A stretch of 64,000 nucleotides of DNA from Streptomyces scopuliridis RB72 (GTDB lineage Bacteria; Actinomycetota; Actinomycetes; Streptomycetales; Streptomycetaceae), in assembly GCF_000718095.1 (NCBI RefSeq), contig NZ_JOEI01000005.1:372001-436000 (forward strand), read 5' to 3'. A program made the translations under genes and the position numbers. The notes beneath the pieces were generated by a model, which made no database searches, had not been told where the DNA came from, and saw nothing but the letters and a program-made list of their open reading frames with translations. Within the stretch, counting starts at the first letter, position 1. Each line of letters opens with the position of its first letter. This document shows positions 52,365 to 60,724 of this stretch, piece by piece.

Positions 52365-54184
52365 CCGTGCTGACGAACGACCCGCGCGCCTTCGCCGACG
52401 AGGCCCTGGCCGGGTTCGCCGCCGCCCACGCCGAGGACATCCGTACGGTGCACGGCGGCGTCGTCCGCGCCTCGGCCACCCCGCCGGGCCAGGTGGCCGT
52501 CGTCATCGGCGGCGGCACCGGCCACTACCCCGCGTTCGCGGGCTGGGTCGGGCCCGGCTTCGCGCACGGCGCGGCCTGCGGCCATGTCTTCGCCTCCCCC
52601 TCCGCCTCGCAGATCTGCTCGGTGGCACGGGCCGCCGACAACGGCGGCGGGGTGATCCTCGCCTTCGGCAACTACGCCGGAGACATCCTGCACTTCGGGC
52701 GCGCGGCCGAACAGCTCCGTGCGGAGGGCATGGACGCCAGGACCCTCGCGGTCACCGACGACATCGCGTCGGGTCCGGCCGACAACACCGCGCCGCGCCG
52801 TGGCATCGCGGGCGACTTCTCCGTACTGAAGATCCTCGGTGCGGCGGCCGAGGCCGGTCTCGGTATCGACGCGGCCGTACGCGCCGGCCGCAGGGCCAAC
52901 GCCGCCACTCGCTCGCTCGGCCTCGCCTTCGGCGGCTGCACCCTGCCGGGCGCGGACCGGCCGCTGTTCACCGTCCCCGCCGGGCGGATGAGCGTCGGCC
53001 TCGGTATCCACGGCGAGCCCGGGATCGCGGAACTCCCGCTGCCCACCGCCGACCGGGCCGCCGATCTCCTGGTGGACAGGATCCTCGCGGAGCGGGCGGT
53101 GGCAGCCGCCGGTGTGGGCGGATCCGACCGGGTGGCGCCGCTGCTCAACGGCCTGGGCGCGACCAAGTACGAGGAGCTGTACGTCGTGTACCGCCGCGTG
53201 GCCGAGCGGCTGGCCGCCGAGGGCCTGACCGTCGCCGCGCCGGTGGTCGGCGAGCAGATCACCAGCCTCGGGATGGCCGGCCTCTCCCTCACCCTGACCT
53301 TCCTCGACGACGAACTGGAAGCACTGTGGACGGCTCCGGCCGCCACGCCCGCCTTCCGCCGGGGCGCCCTCGCGCCCCGGCCGCCGCGTACCGACGATCT
53401 GACCACCACGCACCGGATGCCACCGGTCGTACCGGGCGGCCCGGATTCGCGGGCCCTGGGGGCACGGCTCGCCGAGGCATTGCTGACGGTGCGCGACACC
53501 GTGGTCGCGCATGAGGCGCGGCTCGGGGACCTCGACGCCGTGGCGGGCGACGGCGACCACGGCATCGGGATGCGGCGCGGGGCCGAGGCCGCCGCGGCTG
53601 CCGCGCGGGAGGCGGTCGCCCTCGGTGCGGGCGCCGGTACGGTGCTGGCGCACGCCGGCGCGGCCTGGTCGGAGCGGGCCGGCGGCACCTCCGGCGCGCT
53701 GTGGGGAGCGGCGCTGACGTCATTCGGCGCGGTGCTCGGCGACCACGACGGCGGTACGGGCGGAGGTGGCAGCGGTCCGGCCGGACGCAACGGCAGTACG
53801 GGAGGACGCGACGCCACCGACGGCGCCCGGCTGACGCGCGCCGTACGGGCCGCCGTGGACGCGGTGCTGCGGATCGGCGGAGCGAGGCCCGGCGACAAGA
53901 CGCTGGTGGACGCCGCCGTGCCGTTCGCCGACCGGCTGGAGGCGGCCCTGCCCTCGGCCGGGTTCGCCGCCGCGTGGGCACAGGCCGCGCGGGCCGCGAG
54001 CGAGGCCGCCGAGGCGACCGCCGCGATCGCCGCGCGCCTGGGCCGGGCCCGTACCCATGGGGTCCGGGGGCTCGGCTCGCCCGACCCGGGGGCCGTCTCG
54101 TTCGCCCTGATCGTCGCCGCCCTCACCCCCGACTCCCCCGACGTCCCCAACGTGCCCGAGCCCGAGCCCGAGGAGAGCCACTGA
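52361..54184 (+). CDS. Dihydroxyacetone/erythrulose kinase (DhaK-DhaL fusion)
   Basis: This single-chain ATP-dependent ketose kinase has 607 residues. DhaK part: AVVIGGGTGHYPAFAGWVG near residue 47, the substrate-binding YAGDILHFGRA and DIASG region near 105-130, and FGGCTLPGADRPLF near 190. DhaL part: LGDLDAVAGDGDHGIGMRRGAEA (Asp-rich ATP/Mg loop near 390), WSERAGGTSGALWGAAL near 438 and GARPGDKTLVDAAVPF near 507. Paired isomerase, RpiB and TIM genes suggest the erythrulose kinases of tetritol breakdown. It is the only intact enzyme in this cluster. Confidence 0.88.
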   Translation: MTVLTNDPRAFADEALAGFAAAHAEDIRTVHGGVVRASATPPGQVAVVIGGGTGHYPAFAGWVGPGFAHGAACGHVFASPSASQICSVARAADNGGGVILAFGNYAGDILHFGRAAEQLRAEGMDARTLAVTDDIASGPADNTAPRRGIAGDFSVLKILGAAAEAGLGIDAAVRAGRRANAATRSLGLAFGGCTLPGADRPLFTVPAGRMSVGLGIHGEPGIAELPLPTADRAADLLVDRILAERAVAAAGVGGSDRVAPLLNGLGATKYEELYVVYRRVAERLAAEGLTVAAPVVGEQITSLGMAGLSLTLTFLDDELEALWTAPAATPAFRRGALAPRPPRTDDLTTTHRMPPVVPGGPDSRALGARLAEALLTVRDTVVAHEARLGDLDAVAGDGDHGIGMRRGAEAAAAAAREAVALGAGAGTVLAHAGAAWSERAGGTSGALWGAALTSFGAVLGDHDGGTGGGGSGPAGRNGSTGGRDATDGARLTRAVRAAVDAVLRIGGARPGDKTLVDAAVPFADRLEAALPSAGFAAAWAQAARAASEAAEATAAIAARLGRARTHGVRGLGSPDPGAVSFALIVAALTPDSPDVPNVPEPEPEESH

Positions 54185-54464
54185 CGCCGCGTATCGTCGT
54201 CGGCTCCGAGGCCGCCGGTCTCGACTACAAGGAGGTCCTGAAGGCCGGCCTCCGGGCCCACGCCGCCGTCACCGAGGTCACCGAGGTCACCGATGTGGGT
54301 GTGGCCCCCGGCCAGGACACCGCGTATCCGAACTGGCCCGCAGGCCGGCCCGTGAGTGGCTGACGTACACCTTCGACCCGGCGTCGCCGTCCGCCACGAA
54401 GGTGGCCGCGCTCAGTTCGTACGAGTCGCGGGAGCCTTACGGATCGCACACGAAGCGCGCGTGA
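54184..54464 (+). pseudogene. RpiB-family isomerase, internally deleted and frame-shifted
   Basis: The N-terminal segment (TPRIVVGSEAAGLDYKEVLK...VTDVGVAPGQDTAYPNW, about 50 codons) has lost its start codon (ACG) and runs into a stop at 54361. A C-terminal RpiB segment (EWLTYTFDPASPSATKVAAL) follows in another frame and ends at 54464. About 90 residues with the active-site Cys are missing. In tetritol pathways an RpiB-like enzyme isomerises D-erythrulose 4-phosphate. Confidence 0.75.
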
Positions 54465-54737
54465 CGGCCTCGTGCTCCGGAGCGGCGCGCCCACTTCGCC
54501 GAGACCGACGCGACCGCGGCCCGCGAGGTCGCGGCGCCCCTGCGGCACGGACCGATCCCACTGCTGTGCTGCGGCGAGAGCGCCGAGGTGGCGGCCCGCG
54601 GCGGCTCGGTCACGGTACGGAACGCCGCCGCGCTGCTCGAAGTGCCGGGCGTGGACGGTCTGTTCGTCGGCCGCGCCGCCTGGGACGTGGACAGCTTCCT
54701 CATCCTGCTGGAGACGGCGCGACGCGCGGCGGCGTAG
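54465..54737 (+). pseudogene. Triosephosphate isomerase-like fragment
   Basis: It begins within the TIM active-site region, ERRAHFAETDATAAREVAAP, continues LLCCGES, and then jumps to GGSVTVRNAAALLEVPGVDG and GLFVGRAAWDVDSFLILLETA before a TAG. The N-terminal about 95 residues and about 70 internal residues are absent. It lies directly after the RpiB remnant, as in intact tetritol-utilisation operons. Confidence 0.75.
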
Positions 54738-54810
54738 CGTGAGAGCGGCACCACTGCCCGGTCTCCCGGTGTTCCCGCCGACGGCCCGGGCCGAGACTGG
54801 AGGTCGCACG

Positions 54811-55836
54811 ATGGTGACGAAGGGCCGTACGGGCCAGCCCACCCTGGAGGAGGTCGCCGCGCTCGCGGGCGTCGGCCGGGGCACGGTGTCCCGCGTCATC
54901 AACAACTCGCCCCGGGTGAAGGACACCACACGCCATCTGGTCGAGCAGGCCATCGCCCAGCTCGGCTACATACCCAACCGGGCCGCCCGCGCCCTGGCGG
55001 GCAGCCGTACCGACGCCGTGGCCCTGGTGATCCCCGAGACCGAGAAACGCTTCTTCGCCGAGCCGTACTTCTCCGAGATCGTCCACGGCGTGGGCGACGG
55101 TCTCGCCGACACCGATCTGCAGCTCCTGCTCACCCTCGTCCGTACGGAGAAGGAGCGCCACCGCTTCCTCCAGTACGCCCGCGCCCGCCGGATCGACGGG
55201 GTCTTCCTGGTCTCCGTCCACGGCAGCGACCCACTGCCCGATCTGCTGGCCGAGATGGAGATGCCGACGGTCCTCAGCGGTCGCAGATCCGGGGACGAAT
55301 CGGTGTCGTACGTCGACTCCGACAACGTGGGCGGCGCGCGGGCCGCCGTACGCCATCTGTCCTCGTCGGGCCGCCGGGCGATCGCCACCATCACCGGCCC
55401 GCTGGACATGTATGTGGCGCAGTGCCGCCTGCGCGGCTACGAGGAAGCGGTACGCGAACACGCCCCCGGCCCCGCCCCCTCCTGGATCGCGCACGGCGAC
55501 TTCACCGAGGAGAGCGGACGCCGCGCGATGGCGGAACTGCTCCGCCTCCACCCGGATCTCGACGCGGTCTTCGCCGCCTCGGACCTGATGGCGGTGGGCG
55601 CCCTGCACACCCTGCGAGCGGCGGGCCGCCGGGTCCCGGAGGATGTGGCGGTGGTCGGCTTCGACGACTCCCCCCTCGCCCGCCACACGGACCCTCAACT
55701 CACCTCGGTGCGCCAGCCGGTGGAGGAGATGGGGCGGACGATGGCCCGGGTACTGCTGGAGACGATCAACGACTCCGCGGCGGCCTGGCAGCACGTGGTC
55801 CTGCGCACGGAACTGGTGCGACGGGCCTCGGGGTGA
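54811..55836 (+). CDS. LacI-family regulator
   Basis: This 341-residue repressor has a N-terminal DNA-binding domain TLEEVAALAGVGRGTVSRVINNSPRVKDTTRHLVEQAI (residues 10-48), the hinge LGYIPNRAARALAGSRTDAVALVIP, and a periplasmic-binding-protein-like ligand domain (FFAEPYFSEIVHGVGDGLADTD; VVGFDDSPLARHTDPQLTSVRQP near 285). TGGAGG lies 7 nt before the ATG. Being last in the kinase cluster, it likely senses the sugar or polyol. It is intact while the isomerases are not. Confidence 0.92.
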   Translation: MVTKGRTGQPTLEEVAALAGVGRGTVSRVINNSPRVKDTTRHLVEQAIAQLGYIPNRAARALAGSRTDAVALVIPETEKRFFAEPYFSEIVHGVGDGLADTDLQLLLTLVRTEKERHRFLQYARARRIDGVFLVSVHGSDPLPDLLAEMEMPTVLSGRRSGDESVSYVDSDNVGGARAAVRHLSSSGRRAIATITGPLDMYVAQCRLRGYEEAVREHAPGPAPSWIAHGDFTEESGRRAMAELLRLHPDLDAVFAASDLMAVGALHTLRAAGRRVPEDVAVVGFDDSPLARHTDPQLTSVRQPVEEMGRTMARVLLETINDSAAAWQHVVLRTELVRRASG

Positions 55837-55871
55837 ACGGCTTGGGCGTGGCGGCGCTCCTCCGGAGGGCG

Positions 55872-56933
55872 TCAGGAAGTGCTGTCGGGCCAGCGGACGT
55901 CGGTCTCGACGGGCGCGGTGTAGTCGATGCCGGGCACCGCGAGGCCGTACAGACGACGGACTTCGGCGTGGAACCAGTCGAGGTCGGCCAGTTCGGTGAT
56001 CGTGTCGGTGGTGGCGGTGTTCCACCGCTCGGCGACGGCGGCCTGCACACCGGGGTCGAGTTCCCAGGTGTCGAGGCGTACGCGGCCGTCCTCGTCGAGG
56101 TCGAGCGGGCGGGCCCCGGTGAGCTGGTCCCACAGCTCGGAGAGCTGAGCGACCGGCGGCGTCATGGTGTCGCCGAGGACGCCGCGCAGCAGCCCGACAT
56201 AGAGCGCGATGCCCGGGATGGCGGTGGAGGACTGAGTGACGGCGGCGCCGTTCACGGAAGTCACCGCGCGCCCGCCGACGAGCTTGGCGAGACGCTCATC
56301 GAGGATGCGAGCGGTCTGTTCGAGGTGGGCCTTGGCGGCGCCGATGGTGCCCTGCCGGTAGATCGCCGCGGTCAATGAGGAGCCGATGTAGGACAGTGCG
56401 GCGGTGGTGAAGCCGGCGGCGAGTAGTTCACGGTCGGCGAGGTGATCGATCCACCGCTCCCAGTCGGAGCCACCCATCACGGCGACTGTCTGATCGATGT
56501 CGTCGCCCTCGGCCGGCTGGGTCTCGACTTCTTTCACCTCGGGTGCGCCCCCGTCGGCGAAGACGAGCGTCTTGGTGCGGTATGCCTCCCCGACGGGCTT
56601 GAGGACCGAGGCGTAGGTGGCTCCGGTGTCGGGGTCGGTACGGCGCGGGGCCGCCACCGAGTAGATGAGATAGTCCAGGCGCCCGCCGAAACGATGCCGG
56701 ATGAGTTCGGAGACCTGCTCCTTCATGGCATCCGAGAACGCGTCACCGTTGAGGAAGACCATCTCCCGGCCCTGGCTGCGGGCGAGTTCAGCGGTGGCTG
56801 CCGTGCGATACCAGCCGGCCGTTCCGGTGAGCCGACCCGGTGCTTTCTCGAAGCAGACTCCGATGCCACGGATGCCTGCTCGGGCAAGTCCCGCGATGGT
56901 GGCGGCCAGCCCGTACCCGGCGGAAGAACCGAT
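55872..56933 (-). pseudogene. fabV: Trans-2-enoyl-ACP/CoA reductase (FabV) lacking its N-terminus
   Basis: About 353 codons match FabV: GSSAGYGLAATIAGLARAG, CFEKAPGRLTGTAGWYRT, FLNGDAFSDAMKEQV, DYLIYSVAAPRRTDPDTG, VMGGSDWERWIDHLADREL and the catalytic Tyr/Lys in ALSYIGSSLTAAIYRQG...GAAKAHLE. The first 45 residues, including the FICTTAHP-type opening and the beta strand before the NADH loop, are absent: similarity begins abruptly at 56933, and no ribosome site or start fits. Likely non-functional or dependent on a replaced 5' end. Confidence 0.75.
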
Positions 56934-57100
56934 GGGTTTCCACCAGTCCGAGCAGGGTGAGCCTGGCGACTCCGAGAGCGCGCTCCAGCAAAGAGCTCCT
57001 CGCCTGCGCGAGCGCCTCAAGGTGAACGGTCCTGTGGCGACAGCGCCGTTCCGCGCCGTATCCCGTGGGGGACACGGCACGGAACGGCGACCGTTCACGC

Positions 57101-57523
57101 TCAGAGCGAGCCGAGCCGCTCCAGGGGGAACGGCGGCTGGGCCAGGGGGCGTACGGCGAGCCGGGTGAGGGGCAGGACGTTGTCGTCGCCCGCCGTGCGG
57201 TTGGCGTGCAGTACGTCGCAGTGGACGCAGCGGTGGACGAGTACCCATTCGCCGTCCCCGCGTACGGAGATGGCGACCGGCTCCATCCGGGCACCGCAGT
57301 CGGCGGCCCGGTCGCCCGGGGTGTCGTCGACGTGACGGCTCCACAGGCAGTTCGGGCAGTGGTTGCGGTGGCTGGTGCCGGCCGCGGTCATCGGTACGTC
57401 GAGACCGCAGTGGAGACAGCGGAAGGACTCGGCGCGTGCTTCGAAGCGCGCGCGTCCGGACGTGGAACGGGACGTGCGTCCGGAAGTGTGTCCGGAAGTG
57501 TGTCTGGACCTGTTGCGGGACAT
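57101..57523 (-). CDS. RNHCP-domain zinc protein
   Basis: This is a 140-residue protein with the family motif HRNHCPNCLWSRHVDDTPGDRAADC near residue 53, preceded by FRCLHCGLDVPM and followed by VHRCVHCDVLHANR, giving three Cys pairs that likely bind zinc. The N-terminal 20 residues are a Ser/Thr/Arg-rich tail (TSGHTSGRTSRSTSG). The function is unknown; the domain is widespread in actinobacteria and sometimes associated with RNA or ribosome functions. AGGAG lies about 11 nt upstream of the ATG. Confidence 0.9.
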   Translation of the reverse strand: MSRNRSRHTSGHTSGRTSRSTSGRARFEARAESFRCLHCGLDVPMTAAGTSHRNHCPNCLWSRHVDDTPGDRAADCGARMEPVAISVRGDGEWVLVHRCVHCDVLHANRTAGDDNVLPLTRLAVRPLAQPPFPLERLGSL

Positions 57524-57830
57524 CGTGAGAACGACTCCTGGTGTGTTGCTCGGACGGTCGGGGATGAACGCCGTCTCGTACCAAGGGAGTTCGCTCCGGT
57601 CGGGCGATGCCTGTCGGCCGTGCGTGTCAGCAGCGGTGCCGGGGTGACATCACGGAGAGAGAACTGCCTCGGTCAAGAGAACGGTTCCGACCGGCAACAG
57701 GCATACAACACCACCTTTTGAACCTTCGCCCGGAGCTCCCGGTGAGCGCCGCCTCGATGAAACAGGCGGCCGGGGCCCTGCGGCAACCGAATAATCGGAT
57801 GTCCGGAGGTCCGGGCGGCCGACGGGGTCC

Positions 57831-58985
57831 TCAGGCGACCGAACCGATCGCCCGCGTCCTCGGCCGGTCGTGGTGGATCGGGGTGTGCGCGCCCGTGAGC
57901 GGGACACCGCTGCCGCCCCGCCGCACCGCGACGATCTCCGCCGCGATCGACAGCGCGGTCTCCTCCGGCGTACGGGCCCCGAGGTCAAGCCCTATCGGCG
58001 AGTGCAGCCGGGCGAGTTCGCGCTCGGTGACACCGATCTCGCGCAGCCGTCTGTCGCGGTCCTCGTGGGTACGGCGGGAGCCCATCGCGCCGACGAAGGC
58101 GACGGGGAGCCTGAGGGCCAGCTCCAGCAGGGGCACGTCGAACTTGGCGTCATGGGTGAGCACGCAGAGCACCGTACGGCGGTCGACCGCCGTCGACGCC
58201 AGATAGCGGTGCGGCCAGTCGACCACGATCTCGTCGGCGTCGGGGAAGCGGTCGCGGGTCGCGAAGACGGGGCGCGCGTCGCAGACAGTCACGTGGTAGC
58301 CGAGGAACGCGCCGGCGCGCGCCAGCGCGGCGGCGAAGTCGATGGCACCGAAGACGATCATGCGCGGGGGTGGCACGCTCGACTCGACCAGGAGCGTCAG
58401 CGGCTGCCCGCACCGCGATCCCCGCTCCCCCAGCACGACCGTGCCGGTACGTCCCGCGTCCAGCAGGGCGCGGGCCTCGGCCGCCGCCGTACGGTCCAGC
58501 TGCGGGTGGCCGCCGAGACCGCCCTCGTACGATCCGTCGGGGCGCACCAGCAGGGCGCGGCCCCGGAGCGTGTCCGGTCCTTCGGTGATCCGCGCGAGCG
58601 CCGCCGCGTCCCCCCGGGCGGCGGTGGACAGCGCCGCCGCGAACACCGCCCGCAGGGCGCTTCCGGCGGCGTCGGACCGTACCGGCGTCACCAGGATGTC
58701 GATGACCCCGCCGCAGGTCAGACCCACGGCGAAGGCGTCCTCGTCGCTGTAGCCGAACCGCTCCAGGACGGTGGCGCCGTCCTGGAGGGCCTGTTGGCAC
58801 AGCTCGTACACGGCACCCTCCACACAGCCGCCGGAGACCGAGCCGATCGCCGTGCCCGCGCTGTCGACGGCGAGCGCGGCTCCCGGCCGGCGGGGCGCGC
58901 TGCCGGTGACCGCCACGACGGTGGCGACGGCGAAGTCACGTCCCTGCTCGACCCACCGGTTCAGCTCTTCGGCGATGTCCAGCAT
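57831..58985 (-). CDS. XdhC/CoxI-family molybdoenzyme maturation protein
   Basis: The product has 384 residues. The N-terminal XdhC domain shows VATVVAVTGSAPRRPGAALAV and SVSGGCVEGAVYELCQQAL (residues 18-70). The C-terminal Rossmann-like domain shows MIVFGAIDFAAALARAGAFLG near 217, LTHDAKFDVPLLELAL near 280 and VGAMGSRRTHEDR near 303. XdhC proteins hand the sulfurated molybdenum cofactor to xanthine dehydrogenase. Located after the purine permease and the Xdh genes on the same strand. AGAGGAGA precedes the ATG. Confidence 0.93.
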   Translation of the reverse strand: MLDIAEELNRWVEQGRDFAVATVVAVTGSAPRRPGAALAVDSAGTAIGSVSGGCVEGAVYELCQQALQDGATVLERFGYSDEDAFAVGLTCGGVIDILVTPVRSDAAGSALRAVFAAALSTAARGDAAALARITEGPDTLRGRALLVRPDGSYEGGLGGHPQLDRTAAAEARALLDAGRTGTVVLGERGSRCGQPLTLLVESSVPPPRMIVFGAIDFAAALARAGAFLGYHVTVCDARPVFATRDRFPDADEIVVDWPHRYLASTAVDRRTVLCVLTHDAKFDVPLLELALRLPVAFVGAMGSRRTHEDRDRRLREIGVTERELARLHSPIGLDLGARTPEETALSIAAEIVAVRRGGSGVPLTGAHTPIHHDRPRTRAIGSVA

Positions 58986-58990
58986 GTCGG

Positions 58991-59086
58991 TCTCCTCTGG
59001 TCTGGTGGTTGCGGTCGGGTGCGGGGTGGTCGGGTGCGGGGTGGTCGGGTGCGCGGTGGCTGCGGTCGGGTGCGGGGGAGGCCGGG
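58991..59086. repeat. 15-bp tandem repeat between permease and XdhC genes
   Basis: About five copies of GGTCGGGTGCGGGGT and close variants fill the spacer. The core GGTCGGGTGCGG also occurs in the 63-bp repeat near 6700. It may slow or modulate transcription from the permease gene into the XdhC gene. Confidence 0.75.
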
Positions 59087-60547
59087 TCAGGAGACGCCCA
59101 GCCAGGATTCGATCGGGTGGAGCGCGTAGAAGACCACGAAGATCACGGTGAGGCCCCACATGAAGGCACCGATCTCACGGGCCCTGCCCTGGGCGATCCG
59201 GATCGCGACGTACGAGATGACGCCGGCCGCGACCCCGGCGGTGATGGAGTACGTGAACGGCATCAGCACGACGGTCAGGAAGACCGGGACGGCGACGGCG
59301 CGGTCGCCCCAGTCCACATGCCGCGCGTTCTGCGTCATCATCGCGCCGATGACGACCAGGGCCGCCGCCGCGACCTCGCCCGGGACGATCTGCGTGATCG
59401 GGGTGAAGAAGAGACAGGCCGCGAAGAGGAGGCCGGTGATGACGGAGGCGAAGCCGGTACGTGCTCCCTCGCCGACGCCCGTCGCGGATTCGACGAAGAC
59501 GGTCTGGCCCGAGCCGCCCGCCACCCCGCCGATGGCACCGCCCGCGCCGTCGATGAACAGCGCCTTGGACAGGCCCGGCATCCGGCCCTTGTCGTCGGCG
59601 AGCTTCGCTTCCGTACCGACGCCGATGATGGTGGCCATCGCGTCGAAGAAGCCCGCGAGTACGAGGGTGAAGACGATCAGGCCGACGGTCATCGCGCCGA
59701 CCTGTCCCCAGCCGCCGAACTCGACCTTCCCGAAGAGCGAGAAGTCGGGCATGGAGACGGCGCTGCCGGTCAGCTCCGGCGGACCGCTGTTCCATGCCTT
59801 GGGGCTGATGCCGCCGGCGGCGTTGAGGACGACGGCGATGACCGTGCCGATGACGATGCCGATCAGGATGGCGCCGGGCACGTCGCGGGCCTGGAGCATG
59901 AAGATCAGCAGCAGCGTGACGCAGAAGATCAGGACGGGCCAGCCGGCGAGTTCACCGGTGGGGCCGAGCGTGACCGGGCCACCTCCCTGCGAGGCGTGTA
60001 CGAAGCCCGCCTTGACCAGCCCGATCAGCGCGATGAACATGCCGATGCCCATCGTGATCGCGTGCTTGAGCGCGAGCGGGATGGCGTTCATGATCATTTC
60101 CCGCAGGCCGGTGATCACCAGCAGACAGATCACCACTCCGTACATCACGCACATGCCCATGGCCTGCGGCCACGTCATCACGGGCACGACCTGGCCGGCC
60201 ACCACACCGGAGACGGAGAGCCCGGCGGCGAGCGCGAGAGGCACCTTTCCCACGAAGCCCATCAGCAGAGTGGTCAGGGCGGCGGCGAAGGCGGTCGCGG
60301 TGATCAGGGCCTTCTGTCCGAGAGTGTCACCGGCGACGTCCTCGCCGGAGAGGATCAGCGGGTTGAGCAGCAGGATGTACGCCATCGCCATGAAGGTCGT
60401 GACGCCGCCACGCAGTTCGCGGGCGACGGTCGAGCCGCGAGGGGATATGTGGAAGTACCGGTCGAGCCAGGACCTGCCGGCCGGGGGACGTGAGCCTGTG
60501 CCGGCGTCCTCGGCGGTGGTCCTCGGCTCCACTGACGAATGGGTCAT
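59087..60547 (-). CDS. AzgA-type purine permease (NCS2 superfamily)
   Basis: This 486-residue transporter has about 12-14 helices. A cytoplasmic N-terminus with SWLDRYFHISPRGSTVARELRGGVTTFMAMAYILLLNP (near residue 25-63) is typical of the AzgA/PbuG hypoxanthine-guanine-adenine branch. Further motifs are AGFFDAMATIIGVGTEAKLAD near 305 and GGSGQTVFVESATGVGEGARTG near 348. Together with the Xdh genes it feeds imported purines into oxidation. ATG 60547 lacks a strong site (AGCAGG). Confidence 0.92.
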   Translation of the reverse strand: MTHSSVEPRTTAEDAGTGSRPPAGRSWLDRYFHISPRGSTVARELRGGVTTFMAMAYILLLNPLILSGEDVAGDTLGQKALITATAFAAALTTLLMGFVGKVPLALAAGLSVSGVVAGQVVPVMTWPQAMGMCVMYGVVICLLVITGLREMIMNAIPLALKHAITMGIGMFIALIGLVKAGFVHASQGGGPVTLGPTGELAGWPVLIFCVTLLLIFMLQARDVPGAILIGIVIGTVIAVVLNAAGGISPKAWNSGPPELTGSAVSMPDFSLFGKVEFGGWGQVGAMTVGLIVFTLVLAGFFDAMATIIGVGTEAKLADDKGRMPGLSKALFIDGAGGAIGGVAGGSGQTVFVESATGVGEGARTGFASVITGLLFAACLFFTPITQIVPGEVAAAALVVIGAMMTQNARHVDWGDRAVAVPVFLTVVLMPFTYSITAGVAAGVISYVAIRIAQGRAREIGAFMWGLTVIFVVFYALHPIESWLGVS

Positions 60548-60664
60548 GTATGCCTGCTCCCAAGGTTCAAAGGGGCTCCCGCGAAAGGACAGGGGACTGC
60601 GGGATTTGGGATGGTGCGTGGGCTGCACGACCCGGGGGACGGCCCGAGACGAATTAAAGGCGCG

Positions 60665-60698
60665 GTCCCCGGCGGCACGAGCGGCGCCGCCCGGGGAC
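60665..60698 (-). terminator. Hairpin between xanthine dehydrogenase and permease genes
   Basis: GTCCCCGGCGGC (60665-60676) pairs with GCCGCCCGGGGAC (60686-60698) with one bulged base. It lies 27 nt downstream of the Mo-subunit stop on the minus strand, so the permease probably has its own promoter or receives reduced read-through. Confidence 0.55.
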
Positions 60699-60724
60699 TG
60701 CCAGCGAAGGGAATTGATGGGGTG

